From Gammaproteobacteria bacterium UBA2168 (lineage in GTDB: Bacteria; Pseudomonadota; Gammaproteobacteria; Pseudomonadales; Azotimanducaceae): DNA of 44,519 bases. How positions within the stretch are numbered: position 1 is the first letter of the stretch; the number at the start of each line of letters is the position of its first letter. The notes under the pieces are model-generated. The model was given only the letters and a program-made list of their open reading frames with translations, did not search any database and had not been told where the DNA came from. The translations under genes and the position numbers were made by a program. Positions 34,498 through 44,494 of the stretch are shown here, one piece after another. Location: contig DCWG01000150.1 in NCBI GenBank assembly GCA_002327525.1, positions 1 to 44,519 on the forward strand, read 5' to 3'.

Positions 34498-34970
34498 ATT
34501 GCTGGCGGGTGGGGTACACCGACCACGGCATCCCGAAGAATCGCCGTTATCGGTGAGGCGCGCAAGTCTACTCATTGACCGGCAGAACTCAACTTCTGAT
34601 GCTCAACCAGGCCGCCACCGCGGCCAGTTTGTGGTGCTTACGCCAGGTACCGCGCCTTGCTGGTCATTTTCCGGCGCAGAGACTCAGCTGTTGACCTAAC
34701 CCGCCACGCGGTCGAGGCCGCGACCCCCCGGCAACATGGAAAGGTTCCAGTGCGAGCCGGTTGCCGGGGGCGGCGGTCTCCACCCGTCGGTTCGTAAGAT
34801 GGGGAAATCGTCACGTTCGAGCGTGATGGTGACGGCGGCCACCCGGCCCGTGTGGGCGGCAATACCGATGGTGGCATGGTGTCTGGTGTGGCCCGAACCG
34901 GCCCGGATGCCCAGCGTAACCATTGCGTCACTGCACAGTAGCGCTCAAAGCCACGAAAACGCTGGGATAT
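34498..34970. other. Gap with one unidentified minus-strand ORF fragment
   Basis: Nothing is firmly identifiable. A minus-strand frame at 34696-34923 (75 codons) has natural protein composition (HHATIGIAAHTGRVAAVTIT, then DDFPILRTDGWRPPPPATG and LDRVAG at its end) and may be the C-terminus of a lost gene, but no family is recognised. In many gammaproteobacteria thrS precedes infC; no thrS sequence is visible here. Confidence 0.4.
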
Positions 34971-34976
34971 TTGCAG

Positions 34977-35005
34977 TTGTGCAGCGCCCATCCTGGCAGT
35001 AGAAT
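34977..35005 (+). promoter_or_regulatory. Candidate promoter of the infC translation operon
   Basis: TTGTGC, a 17-bp spacer, TAGAAT, then the GC-rich discriminator GCCGCGC typical of stringently controlled genes. A second -10-like TATAAC lies at 35061-35066. Confidence 0.5.
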
Positions 35006-35156
35006 GCCGCGCTCCCCCGAATTGGGCCATAGACGGCGCCGTGCGGGGGACCGTGGCTGGTATAACATCCCTTCTTGGCACATGATGAGACGGGCAGGGC
35101 TGTTCCGGCCGTTAGTTAATGGGCCCGGTTGGGCCGACAAGACCAAGAGAGGTCAG

Positions 35157-35177
35157 ATGGAGAACGCCTATCAATAA
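35157..35177 (+). promoter_or_regulatory. Six-codon minicistron overlapping the infC start
   Basis: ATG-GAG-AAC-GCC-TAT-CAA-TAA, preceded by AGAGG, encodes MENAYQ. Its TAA lies inside the first codons of infC (ATC-AAT-AAA), so it might feed or block initiation at the infC AUC. Chance occurrence is possible. Confidence 0.3.
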
Positions 35178-35706
35178 AAGTGGGAAGCGCGCGGATCGGG
35201 CCGTCCTCAATGAGGACATCTCAGCCCGGAATGTGCGGTTGATTGGTGCCGATGGTGGACAGGTTGGCATCGTGTCGCGAGACAAAGCCCTTGGCGAAGC
35301 CACGCGAGCAGGACTGGATCTGGTGCTCATCGCACCTGATGCGGAACCGCCGGTGGTCAAGGTAATGGATTACGGAAAGCATCTGTTCGAGGTCAAGAAG
35401 GCCAAGGCGGCACAACGCCGCAAGCAGAAGCAGACTCAGATCAAGGAAATGAAGTTTCGTCCGGGCACCGAGGAAGGTGACTATCAGGTAAAACTACGCA
35501 ACCTGATTCGTTTTCTGGAGGACGGCGACAAGGCTAAGGTCAGTTTGCGTTTTCGCGGTCGTGAGATGGTGCATCCCGAAATTGGCATGCAACTCATGAC
35601 GCGCATCGAAGACGACCTTTCGGAATACGGTACGGTGGAAGCCGAGCCGAAATTCGAAGGCAGGCAGGTGATCATGGTGCTCGCTCCCAGAAAGAAGAAG
35701 AGGTGA
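35170..35706 (+). CDS. infC: Translation initiation factor IF-3, apparent AUC start
   Basis: IF-3 binds the 30S subunit and proofreads start codons. The reading frame has [23 protein letters not shown], a Lys-rich linker ([22 protein letters not shown]) and the C-domain ending [12 protein letters not shown]. Starting at ATC (35170, [13 protein letters not shown]) gives 178 residues, close to E. coli IF-3 (180), with GGAG seven bases upstream. An in-frame ATG at 35119 adds 17 residues without a ribosome-binding site. IF-3 genes commonly use AUU or similar rare starts for autoregulation, so ATC is preferred. A minicistron ATG-GAG-AAC-GCC-TAT-CAA-TAA (35157-35177) overlaps the start. Confidence 0.88.
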   Translation: MNKSGKRADRAVLNEDISARNVRLIGADGGQVGIVSRDKALGEATRAGLDLVLIAPDAEPPVVKVMDYGKHLFEVKKAKAAQRRKQKQTQIKEMKFRPGTEEGDYQVKLRNLIRFLEDGDKAKVSLRFRGREMVHPEIGMQLMTRIEDDLSEYGTVEAEPKFEGRQVIMVLAPRKKKR

Positions 35707-35781
35707 AGAAAAGGGTTAGAACCCTCCCCAAAACCGGCGTGACGGGCGTGAGCCCAGACAACGAATTGCGTGGAGCATTAA

Positions 35782-35982
35782 ATGCCTAAGATGAAGACGA
35801 ACCGGGGTGCCGCGAAGCGGTTTCGCCGCACCGCCACCGGGTTCAAGCACAAGAAGACCAACAGGAATCACATCCTGACCAAGAAGTCGCAGAAACGTAA
35901 GCGCCACCTGCGTGGGCTCGATGATGTGTCTGCTGCGGATACGCCGCTCGTACGCCGCATGTTGCCCAAGAAGGCCAGGTAG
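35782..35982 (+). CDS. rpmI: 50S ribosomal protein L35
   Basis: 66 residues, [20 protein letters not shown] to [12 protein letters not shown]; one or two residues longer than the usual 64-65. Basic throughout with the conserved [11 protein letters not shown]. Lies 75 bases after infC and 10 bases before rplT, as in most bacteria. Confidence 0.98.
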   Translation: MPKMKTNRGAAKRFRRTATGFKHKKTNRNHILTKKSQKRKRHLRGLDDVSAADTPLVRRMLPKKAR

Positions 35983-35992
35983 GAGACGAACA

Positions 35993-36352
35993 ATGCCAAG
36001 AGCGAAACGAAGCATTGCATCGCGTGCACGCCGCAAAAAGGTTCTCAAACAGGCGCGCGGTTACCACGGTGCCCGCAGCCGCACTTTCAAGGTCGCCAAG
36101 CAGGCAATCACCAAGGCCGGCCAGTACGCCTACCGTGATCGGCGCCAGCGCAAGCGCCAGTTCAGGAGTCTCTGGATCGTCCGCATCAACGCCGCCGCGC
36201 GTGAGCACGGACTGTCCTACAGCCGCTTTATCGCCGGTCTCAAGGAAGCGGACGTCGACGTAGATCGGCGTGTGTTGGCGGACATCGCCATACACGAAAA
36301 GGAGGCGTTCGGCGTTCTCGTCGAGAAAGCCAAGTCAGCGCTGGCAGCCTGA
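35993..36352 (+). CDS. rplT: 50S ribosomal protein L20
   Basis: 119 residues with [39 protein letters not shown] and [20 protein letters not shown], the conserved basic N-terminus and globular domain. AGGAG sits 11 bases before the ATG. In E. coli L20 represses its own operon by binding mRNA; no such site is assigned here. Confidence 0.98.
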   Translation: MPRAKRSIASRARRKKVLKQARGYHGARSRTFKVAKQAITKAGQYAYRDRRQRKRQFRSLWIVRINAAAREHGLSYSRFIAGLKEADVDVDRRVLADIAIHEKEAFGVLVEKAKSALAA

Positions 36353-36427
36353 CTAAACGCACGACTCGTACCGCTTTCTGGAGGCCGTGAACCACGACCT
36401 TCCTGGTGGTATGTGCAGTTGATCTGA

Positions 36428-37501
<1,074 letters not shown>

Positions 37502-37511
37502 GAGCGGCGAT

Positions 37512-39887
37512 ATGAAATTCAGTGAAGCCTGGTTGAGAGAATTCGTCGATCCGCCCATCGACCGGGATACGTTGCTCGAGCAGCTGACCATGGCCGGGCT
37601 CGAGGTGGAGAGTGCCGAATGCGTGGGCGAGGAATTCAGCGGTGTGGTGCTTGCACGTGTGGAGAGCGTGGCGCCTCATCCGCGTGCGGACAAGTTATCT
37701 GTATGTCAGGTGTTCGACGGAACCGAGACGATGCAGGTGGTGTGCGGTGCGCCCAACGTCTGCGCGGGGCTCGTGACGGCGTTTGCGCGGGTGGGCGCCG
37801 TGCTGCCCCGTGGATTTGAGATCAAGAAGGCGAAGCTGCGGGGCGAGGAATCCAACGGCATGCTGTGCAGTGCTGATGAGCTGGGCGTGGGTGACGATGC
37901 TGACGGCATCATGGAGCTTGGCATGTTGGATGCTCTGGGCACGGATCTGTACACTGCGCTGCGATTGGACGATGTGACGATAGATCTCGATCTCACCCCG
38001 AACCGGGGAGATTGTCTGAGCGTGCGTGGCCTTGCCCGCGAAGTGGGTGTTCTGAACAGCGTCAGCGTCAGCGCCGTGGAGATTGCGCAGGCGGCAATTG
38101 CACACGAGCGCCGCTTTGAGGTACATCTGGACAATCCGGCCGGATGCCCGCGCTATCTGGGGCGCGTCATAGAGGGAATCGACCCGGGTGCACGCTCGCC
38201 GCTCTGGTTGACCGAACGCCTGCGGCGCTCGGGTCTTCGTAGCATCGATGCCGTGGTGGATGTCACCAACTACGTCATGCTGGAATTGGGCCAGCCCATG
38301 CACGCGTTCGACCTCGACCGGTTGACCGGCAAAATCGTGGTGCGCGATGCGCGGCCCGGCGAAAAACTCACCATGCTGGATGGCTCCGACGTAGAACTGG
38401 ATGAGTCGACGTTGCTGATCACTGACGAAAGCGGCCCCGTGGCCATTGCGGGTGTCATGGGCGGTGAGCGAAGTGGCGTGCAGCCGGAAACGCGCAACGT
38501 ATTTCTCGAGTGTGCCTTTTTTACTCCCGATGCCATCGCGGGTGCCGCACGCCGTTACGATATGCAAACGGATGCTGCTCACCGTTACGAACGCGGTGTG
38601 GACTTCGAACTCCAGCAAGCGGCCATGGAAAGGGCTACTGGTTTGCTTGTCGACATTGTCGGAGGTGAGGCAGGCCCGGTGGTGGAGGCGGTTGACCCAC
38701 AAGCATTGCCGCAACGTGCACGTGTGTCGTTGCGCCAGCGCAGGCTCGATGAGCTGCTTGGCGTGCATATCGATGCCGTCGAAGTAGACGACCTGGTGCG
38801 GCGCCTCGATTTCGAAGTACTCAGCAGGGTGAACAGCGAGAAGGGCGTGGTGTGGACCATCAGGGCCCCCTCGCACCGCTTCGACATCGGGATAGAAGCG
38901 GATCTGGTAGAAGAGGTCTGCCGTATCCACGGGTACAACAACGTGCCGAGCCGCACACCGGTCGCGAATCTGGAGCTGCGCAGCGTCGCGCTCGAACGTT
39001 CGCCGGAGCGCGCTCTCAAGAGTCGGCTGGCTGCGGTGGGATTTCAGGAGGTGGTGACCTACAGCTTCATCGACCCGGTGTTGCTGGATGTGCTCGATCC
39101 AGGATCCGAAGCTCTGATGCTGACTAATCCCATGTCGGCAGAACAGTCGGTCATGCGCACCAATCTGCTGCCGGGACTGGTGGATGCGTTGCGTGCCAAC
39201 GTCGCGCGTCAGCAGGAGCGGGTGAGGATCTTCGAATTGGGCCTCGTGTTCAGACCGGGCGAAACACTGGCGCAGCCGGAAATGCTCGGCGGCCTGATGT
39301 GGGGACATCAGGTCCCGGAAAGCTGGCATGCCAAATCCCGGGGTGTTGATTTTTTCGACCTCAAGGGTGGGCTGGAACAACTGCTTGCCTGGAGCGGGAC
39401 GCCGGTACGATTCTCCGCGCTGCAGGATGCGGTGCTGCATCCGGGGCAGGCGGCGCGGGTGAGTGTTGATGAGCGCACCGTGGGTCGACTGGGTCGTCTG
39501 CATCCCGAAATAGAGCGGCGACTCGACGTAGAGGGTGTGTATGTGTTTGAGATAGAGGCTGATGCCTTGCTCGGGCATCCGCTCAGGCGCTACGTCGAAG
39601 TGTCCAGATATCCCAGTGTGCGACGCGACTTGGCGATCATCGTGGGTGACGAGATCAGCGCGTCTGAACTCGAGTCGGCAGTACGTGAGGCAGTGGGCAA
39701 GACCCTTGTTGGCTTCACCTTATTTGACGTGTATCGAGGCAAAGGTATTGATTCTAATGAAAAAAGTGTCACAGTGGGCTTGACCTTGCAGGATCCATCC
39801 GCCACTCTTACCGATACGGAAATCACGGCTCACGTTGAAGCCGCCCTTACCGCCCTCGGCAGTAAATGTGGTGCACGTCTGCGCTAG
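37512..39887 (+). CDS. pheT: Phenylalanine--tRNA ligase beta subunit
   Basis: 791 residues with the full bacterial PheT layout: N-terminal tRNA-binding OB fold (VVLARVESVAPHPRADKLSVCQVFDG), B3/B4 editing domain (HAFDLDRL region), B5 domain, class II-like catalytic-core mimic, and the C-terminal ferredoxin-fold anticodon-binding domain (YVEVSRYPSVRRDLAIIVGD ... FDVYRGKG). AGGAG precedes the ATG. Complete. Co-transcribed with pheS. Confidence 0.98.
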   Translation: MKFSEAWLREFVDPPIDRDTLLEQLTMAGLEVESAECVGEEFSGVVLARVESVAPHPRADKLSVCQVFDGTETMQVVCGAPNVCAGLVTAFARVGAVLPRGFEIKKAKLRGEESNGMLCSADELGVGDDADGIMELGMLDALGTDLYTALRLDDVTIDLDLTPNRGDCLSVRGLAREVGVLNSVSVSAVEIAQAAIAHERRFEVHLDNPAGCPRYLGRVIEGIDPGARSPLWLTERLRRSGLRSIDAVVDVTNYVMLELGQPMHAFDLDRLTGKIVVRDARPGEKLTMLDGSDVELDESTLLITDESGPVAIAGVMGGERSGVQPETRNVFLECAFFTPDAIAGAARRYDMQTDAAHRYERGVDFELQQAAMERATGLLVDIVGGEAGPVVEAVDPQALPQRARVSLRQRRLDELLGVHIDAVEVDDLVRRLDFEVLSRVNSEKGVVWTIRAPSHRFDIGIEADLVEEVCRIHGYNNVPSRTPVANLELRSVALERSPERALKSRLAAVGFQEVVTYSFIDPVLLDVLDPGSEALMLTNPMSAEQSVMRTNLLPGLVDALRANVARQQERVRIFELGLVFRPGETLAQPEMLGGLMWGHQVPESWHAKSRGVDFFDLKGGLEQLLAWSGTPVRFSALQDAVLHPGQAARVSVDERTVGRLGRLHPEIERRLDVEGVYVFEIEADALLGHPLRRYVEVSRYPSVRRDLAIIVGDEISASELESAVREAVGKTLVGFTLFDVYRGKGIDSNEKSVTVGLTLQDPSATLTDTEITAHVEAALTALGSKCGARLR

Positions 39888-40077
39888 TGGACTCCGATAT
39901 CAACCGGCAATAGATCGTGCATGAAGCGCGACGTGCTGGACACGAGCCGCGGGCAGGACACGCCAGCGAGCTGGACCGAGCAGTCGGCCTTTGACGGTTG
40001 CGCGCAATGACTCGTTGAGTCGATTGACGCGCTAACCGATGAAAGTAAGCTGACAGGCTGGCAATAGGGAGGCGCTG

Positions 40078-40386
40078 GTGGGTGCTTTGACCAAAGCCCA
40101 ATTGGCAGATCGCTTGTTTGAGGAACTGGGCCTGAACAAACGCGAAGCCAAGGAAATTGTTGAGCTGTTCTTCGACGAGCTGCGTTCATCTCTCGAAAGC
40201 AACGAGCAGGTAAAGCTCTCGGGTTTCGGCAACTTCGATCTGCGCGAAAAGGGCGAGCGGCCGGGCCGCAATCCAAAGACCGGTGAAGGAATTCCGATCA
40301 CCGCCCGTCGTGTGGTGACCTTCCGTCCAGGGCAGAAGTTGAAAGCGAGGGTTGAAGCGTATGCTGGAACCGAGTCAGAACAATGA
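40078..40386 (+). CDS. ihfA: Integration host factor subunit alpha
   Basis: 102 residues, GTG start behind GGGAGG. HU/IHF fold with [61 protein letters not shown] and the beta-arm [16 protein letters not shown]. Bends DNA as a heterodimer with IhfB. The position after pheT is typical of gammaproteobacteria, where it helps autoregulate with PheT. Stop overlaps the start of the MerR-like gene by 26 bases. Confidence 0.97.
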   Translation: MGALTKAQLADRLFEELGLNKREAKEIVELFFDELRSSLESNEQVKLSGFGNFDLREKGERPGRNPKTGEGIPITARRVVTFRPGQKLKARVEAYAGTESEQ

Positions 40387-40717
40387 GCTGCCACCCATTC
40401 CGGGCAAACGCTACTTCACCATAGGCGAAGTCAGCCAGCTCTGTGACGTCAAACCGCACGTGCTGCGGTACTGGGAACAGGAATTCCCCCAGCTCAAACC
40501 CGTCAAGCGTCGTGGCAATCGCCGCTACTATCAGCGTCAGGACGTCATCGTCATTCGTCAGATCAGAGCGTTGCTCTATGAGCAGGGTTTCACCATCGGG
40601 GGGGCCCGGCAGCGGCTTTCTGGAGACGAGGCCAAGGAAGACCGCACCCAGTTCAAGTTGCTGGTGAAACAGATGATCGTGGAGCTGGAAGACGTTCTGC
40701 GCGTTCTGAAGTCCTGA
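40361..40717 (+). CDS. MerR-family transcriptional regulator
   Basis: 118 residues. N-terminal MerR helix-turn-helix ([50 protein letters not shown]) followed by a helical dimerisation segment. No cysteines for metal sensing in the C-terminal part. Starts 26 bases inside ihfA, so it is translationally coupled; this ihfA-merR pair is a conserved gammaproteobacterial arrangement. Target unknown. Confidence 0.92.
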   Translation: MLEPSQNNELPPIPGKRYFTIGEVSQLCDVKPHVLRYWEQEFPQLKPVKRRGNRRYYQRQDVIVIRQIRALLYEQGFTIGGARQRLSGDEAKEDRTQFKLLVKQMIVELEDVLRVLKS

Positions 40718-40827
40718 TCTGCTCATATATTTCATACACGCCTCTACATTGTGTGTGGAAGCTCTCACGTTATCGGGGTGTGTGAAACGCATAGTGAACT
40801 TCCTAGCAGTACAGGAAGGATCCCCTG

Positions 40828-41019
40828 ATGCCCCACGTACAGGAACTCTGTAAAGGCCGAATCTTCAAGCGCGAAGGCTACTTTTACATCGTCACCGAAC
40901 ATCGGCCGAAATCGGCCAACTGCCTGCCCGTGCGGCGCATTGATGCAACGCGAAAACTGCAGGACATGCCTGTGGCTGAGGTGATTGACTGCCTCGGTCA
41001 CGAAGTGGTGCTCGACTAG
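40828..41019 (+). CDS. Small conserved-looking protein, 63 aa, unknown function
   Basis: MPHVQELCKGRIFKREGYFY, then IVTEHRPKSANCLPVRRID and LQDMPVAEVIDCLGHEVVLD. GGAAGGA precedes the ATG and a rho-independent terminator follows the stop, so it is a true single-gene transcript. Pattern of alternating beta residues at the start and a helical end; three Cys. No family recognised. Confidence 0.7.
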   Translation: MPHVQELCKGRIFKREGYFYIVTEHRPKSANCLPVRRIDATRKLQDMPVAEVIDCLGHEVVLD

Positions 41020-41045
41020 GCCGCTCCAGCCTGTTTGAAATGTCC

Positions 41046-41082
41046 GAAACGCCGGTGCATTTGCGCCGGGCGTTTTCGTTTT
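41046..41082 (+). terminator. Rho-independent terminator after the 63-aa gene
   Basis: AAACGCCGGTGC-ATTT-GCGCCGGGCGTTTT: an outer stem AACGCC/GGCGTT and an inner GGTGC/GCGCC stem with a one-base bulge, followed by TTTT and a further T-rich run. Confidence 0.75.
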
Positions 41083-41188
41083 GGAACGAAGCTTTGCGGC
41101 CTGGCAAAGCGCGGGGGCGCCACGTAGCATCCTGGCTCCGACTCGCTCACACGGAAACGCGACGATCTTTTTTGAGAGGCAGCCATCA

Positions 41189-43405
41189 TTGTGTGTCCTG
41201 TTCGCCGTCCTGGCGTTCATGGTGCTCAGCGCCTGTTCCGATGCACCGGAACGCGGCGTTGCAAGTGAGCCTACGAGCAAGGTTCAGGCGCCGGCGGAGT
41301 ATGTCGGTTCCGAAGCCTGCCGGGACTGCCACGTGCGAGAGTACCAGTCCTGGTCTGGCTCTCATCACGCCCTCGCCATGCAGGTTGCAGATCCGGAAAC
41401 CGTGCTGGGTGATTTTGATGAGGCCGATTTCCACTACGGCGATGAGGCGACACGGTTCGTGCGGGACGGGGATGGCTATGCAGTGGAGACGCCGAACGCA
41501 GACGGGGTGATGGAGCGATTTCGGGTCACACACACCTTTGGCGCTCATCCCTTGCAGCAGTACTTGCTCGAGGTGGGCGGCGGCCGTCTGCAGGCATTTT
41601 CCATCGCCTGGGATACGAGAGCGCAGGGGCAGCGGTGGTTTCACCTCAATCGGGATGCGCGGGTGACACCGGGCGATGTATTGCACTGGACGGGCGCTGG
41701 CTACAACTGGAACACTCAGTGTGCGGACTGTCATTCCACGGCCCTGCGCAAGAATTACGATGCCGCGACGGATACCTTCGCAACTTCCTGGGCCGAGATG
41801 ACCGTCGGCTGCGAGGCATGTCACGGTCCGGCTTCGCAACACGTTGGTGATACCGGCAGCGACTGGTCTGCGATGGCGGGGGCGGTGGACACCTGTGCTC
41901 CGTGCCACTCGCGGCGCGCCCAGATCGCCGAGGGGATTCGGCCGGGGGCTACGCTGGAAGACTATTACCAGGTGTCGAGCATCGGCCCCGGTCTCTATCA
42001 CGCGGACGGACAGATTCTCGATGAGGTATACGTGTACGGCTCGTTCATGCAGAGCCGCATGTCCGAACAGGGTGTGGTGTGCGGACACTGCCACGACCCG
42101 CACTCCGCCTCGGTCCGCCTGCCCGGCAATACCTTGTGCAGCCAGTGCCATTCTCCCGGCGGACATGAAGATTTCCCCACGTTGACGCTTGCTGAGTACG
42201 ACTTGCTGGCGCATCACTTCCACGAACCGGGCAGCGAAGGTGCGCAATGCGTGAGCTGCCACATGCCGGAGACCACATATATGGTGGTGGATCCGCGGCG
42301 TGACCACAGCTTCAGAATTCCACGTCCCGATCTGAGTATCGATACCGACATTCCCAATGCATGCACTGGCTGTCACAAAGACCGGACTGCACGTTGGGCG
42401 GGCCGTGAGATCGCGGCGCGATTCGGAGAACGTCGTGCCGAGCGCATCGCGGATGTGTTGGTACGCGGACTGGCCGGTGTGTTCGACGCCGAGGCAGGAC
42501 TTGCAACTATCGCCAATGACCCGCAACACACCGCACTCGTGCGGGCAAGCGCTTTGGAGGTGCTGACCGGATACGAACTGGGGTACTCGCGCGATGCGCT
42601 CACCCGTGCGCTACGCTCGCCCGATGCGCGGGTGCGTATCGCGGCCGTGGCCGGCATCCCGCGTCTGGCGGAACCCAGGCGCTGGGCGGAACTGAAGAGA
42701 GCGTGTCAGGATGCGGTGCTCGGCGTGCGCCTGCAGGCGGCGACGCTGGCCGCGCACTACCTCGGCGAGAACACCCTCTCGCCAGCCGATGCAGCCCTGG
42801 TCGAAGCTGTAGTGGCCGAGTACTTCACAGCCCAAGAGCTCAACGCGGATCGTCCCGAGGCGCACACCAACGTGGCAATGATTCTGGGTGCACGAGGTGA
42901 CGCGATGGGAGAGCAGGCTGCGCTTGAGCGGGCGCTCGCCATCGAGCCGCGCTGGATTCCGGCACTGGTTAATCTGGCGGATCTGTACCGGCGCACCAAT
43001 CGAGATGCGCAGGCGGGTGTGTTGCTCGAACGGGCAGTGAGCGTCGATCCACCGAGTGCGGAAGCCGCCTATGCGTACGGATTGTGGCTGGTGCGCCAGG
43101 ACAGGCCCGAGCAGGCCTTACGCTATCTGGCCTTGGCCCACGAACTCAGCGAAGGCGCGCGCGACTATGCGTACGTCTACGCGGTGGCGTTGCATTCCTC
43201 AGGTGCGACCGACCGGGCGCTGATCGTGCTCGATACGGCTATCGCCAGCGCGGGGCCGCACCGAATACTACTGGAAGGGCAGATGAGTCTGCGCCGGGAC
43301 TCCGGCGACCTGGAAGCGGCTCTGTCGAGTGCAAACAGGCTCAAGCAGTTGTTCGGCAGTCGTTACACCGCGCTGGTCAGGGAACTGAGCGAACTGCAGC
43401 ACTGA
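41189..43405 (+). CDS. Octaheme c-type cytochrome lipoprotein with HEAT- and TPR-like repeats
   Basis: About 739 residues from a TTG start behind GAGAGG (a longer TTG at 41081 is possible). CVLFAVLAFMVLSAC is a lipoprotein signal with lipobox LSAC, so the protein is probably anchored to a membrane facing the periplasm. Eight CxxCH heme sites lie at about residues 44, 178, 208, 236, 298, 317, 354 and 392. From about 410 to 560 HEAT-like helical repeats follow (RASALEVLTG, DARVRIAAVAGIPRLAE, VRLQAATLAAHYLGE), then TPR-like repeats (AHTNVAMILGARGDAMGEQAALERALAIEPRW, LVNLADLYRRTNRDAQAGVLLERAVSVDP). Family: multiheme cytochrome/TPR proteins of unknown electron partner. Confidence 0.88.
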   Translation: MCVLFAVLAFMVLSACSDAPERGVASEPTSKVQAPAEYVGSEACRDCHVREYQSWSGSHHALAMQVADPETVLGDFDEADFHYGDEATRFVRDGDGYAVETPNADGVMERFRVTHTFGAHPLQQYLLEVGGGRLQAFSIAWDTRAQGQRWFHLNRDARVTPGDVLHWTGAGYNWNTQCADCHSTALRKNYDAATDTFATSWAEMTVGCEACHGPASQHVGDTGSDWSAMAGAVDTCAPCHSRRAQIAEGIRPGATLEDYYQVSSIGPGLYHADGQILDEVYVYGSFMQSRMSEQGVVCGHCHDPHSASVRLPGNTLCSQCHSPGGHEDFPTLTLAEYDLLAHHFHEPGSEGAQCVSCHMPETTYMVVDPRRDHSFRIPRPDLSIDTDIPNACTGCHKDRTARWAGREIAARFGERRAERIADVLVRGLAGVFDAEAGLATIANDPQHTALVRASALEVLTGYELGYSRDALTRALRSPDARVRIAAVAGIPRLAEPRRWAELKRACQDAVLGVRLQAATLAAHYLGENTLSPADAALVEAVVAEYFTAQELNADRPEAHTNVAMILGARGDAMGEQAALERALAIEPRWIPALVNLADLYRRTNRDAQAGVLLERAVSVDPPSAEAAYAYGLWLVRQDRPEQALRYLALAHELSEGARDYAYVYAVALHSSGATDRALIVLDTAIASAGPHRILLEGQMSLRRDSGDLEAALSSANRLKQLFGSRYTALVRELSELQH

Positions 43406-43528
43406 TCGGCGCAGGTAAACCCGCAAGGTGATCCAGGAGATGTCGATATCAAGTGTAGCGGTGTTTAGCCGGCGTTCAGACGGAGCTGGTACGCTATAGT
43501 GCCATCGCGTTTCTTGCCAGGAATTGCC

Positions 43529-44428
43529 TTGTTTCGATCTTCAACCTGGATGGCGACTGTGCTGCTCGCGCTTCCATGGCTCGTGGGTGCCCCACAGGTT
43601 CACGCGGCGGTGGCATTCGAATCTCCCCCGCTCTGGAACAAGGCGGTTTTTCGTGCGAGCAAATTCGGTTTCTCGCTGGATGCGATCCTCAGCATTGGTG
43701 CTGCGGGAGCCGTTCAACGTCTCATCGCCTGGCCGGATGGCTATGAGGGGGAGGCAGTGCAGGCGGCAGATCAGGATCTGATCGAACTCATCGTGCGCCG
43801 TAACGGACTCGGTCGGGATACGCACACCGCCCTCGTGTTGGATCGTGGCAATGCCGCGGCCATTCAACGCGTTCGCCTCGAATCCGGGCGTCATCGGCAC
43901 TTCAAGACGACGCGTTTCGGCACCGAGGGAATATCCGTGGTGCGGCGCAAACCGTTGAGAGGTGAGGAACGTCTGGCGCCGGAGACCTGGGGCGATGTCA
44001 AGGAGAAGTTCAAACCCTATCCGGCGGGGAGCACAGAGGTCGAGGTAATCACCGATCCGCTGGCATTGTTTTACGTCCTGGCGAGCGCCGATCTCGGCGG
44101 GCCGAGCAATGGATTTCGATTGCTCGTGTTCATAGATGGCTACGTGATGAACTTTAAAGTGAAGGTCGCGGGATACGAGGAGGTGCAGGCCGACTACTAC
44201 ACCGGGGGCGAGCGCCGCGTCGAGCGGGTGAGGGCGTTGCGCGTGAAGATCGATATGACACACAACGGCGGTGCGATCGACGATGAAGAGATCCGGGTTC
44301 TCGGCATGAAGGGAGATTTTGAGGTCTTTCTCGACTCTGACCGGCGTGTTCCGCTTCTCATACGTGGTCGCGTGCCCTATCTGGGCCGCGTTGACGTCCG
44401 GCTGAGGGAACTCATTCCGCGCGTGTGA
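43529..44428 (+). CDS. Periplasmic protein of unknown function (DUF3108-like)
   Basis: About 299 residues with a signal peptide (MFRSSTWMATVLLALPWLVGAPQVHA, cleavage likely after HA). TTG at 43529 gives this signal; a GTG at 43499 and ATG at 43550 are alternatives. The mature part is beta-rich (FRASKFGFSLDAILSIGAAG, IDGYVMNFKVKVAGYEEVQ, VRALRVKIDMTHNGG, DFEVFLDSDRRVPLLIRGRV) and resembles the DUF3108 layout (conversion of sugar-like or lipid-linked substrates is unknown). Assignment to that family is by pattern only. Confidence 0.7.
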   Translation: MFRSSTWMATVLLALPWLVGAPQVHAAVAFESPPLWNKAVFRASKFGFSLDAILSIGAAGAVQRLIAWPDGYEGEAVQAADQDLIELIVRRNGLGRDTHTALVLDRGNAAAIQRVRLESGRHRHFKTTRFGTEGISVVRRKPLRGEERLAPETWGDVKEKFKPYPAGSTEVEVITDPLALFYVLASADLGGPSNGFRLLVFIDGYVMNFKVKVAGYEEVQADYYTGGERRVERVRALRVKIDMTHNGGAIDDEEIRVLGMKGDFEVFLDSDRRVPLLIRGRVPYLGRVDVRLRELIPRV

Positions 44429-44453
44429 CACCCGTGAATGTGCGCGGTATGAT
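44425..44453 (+). promoter_or_regulatory. Promoter of tRNA-Pro
   Basis: GTGACA, a 17-bp spacer, TATGAT, then GCGCGCC, a GC-rich discriminator typical of stable-RNA promoters. tRNA-Pro starts 41 bases after the -10. Confidence 0.7.
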
Positions 44454-44494
44454 GCGCGCCCTTCCGGCATGAAGCTCAGCCGGAACGGCTGACT

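Noticed and set aside
37695..39578. Long minus-strand open frame (627 codons) opposite pheT
   Set aside because: Antisense shadow of a GC-rich gene; no domain pattern and no ribosome-binding site.
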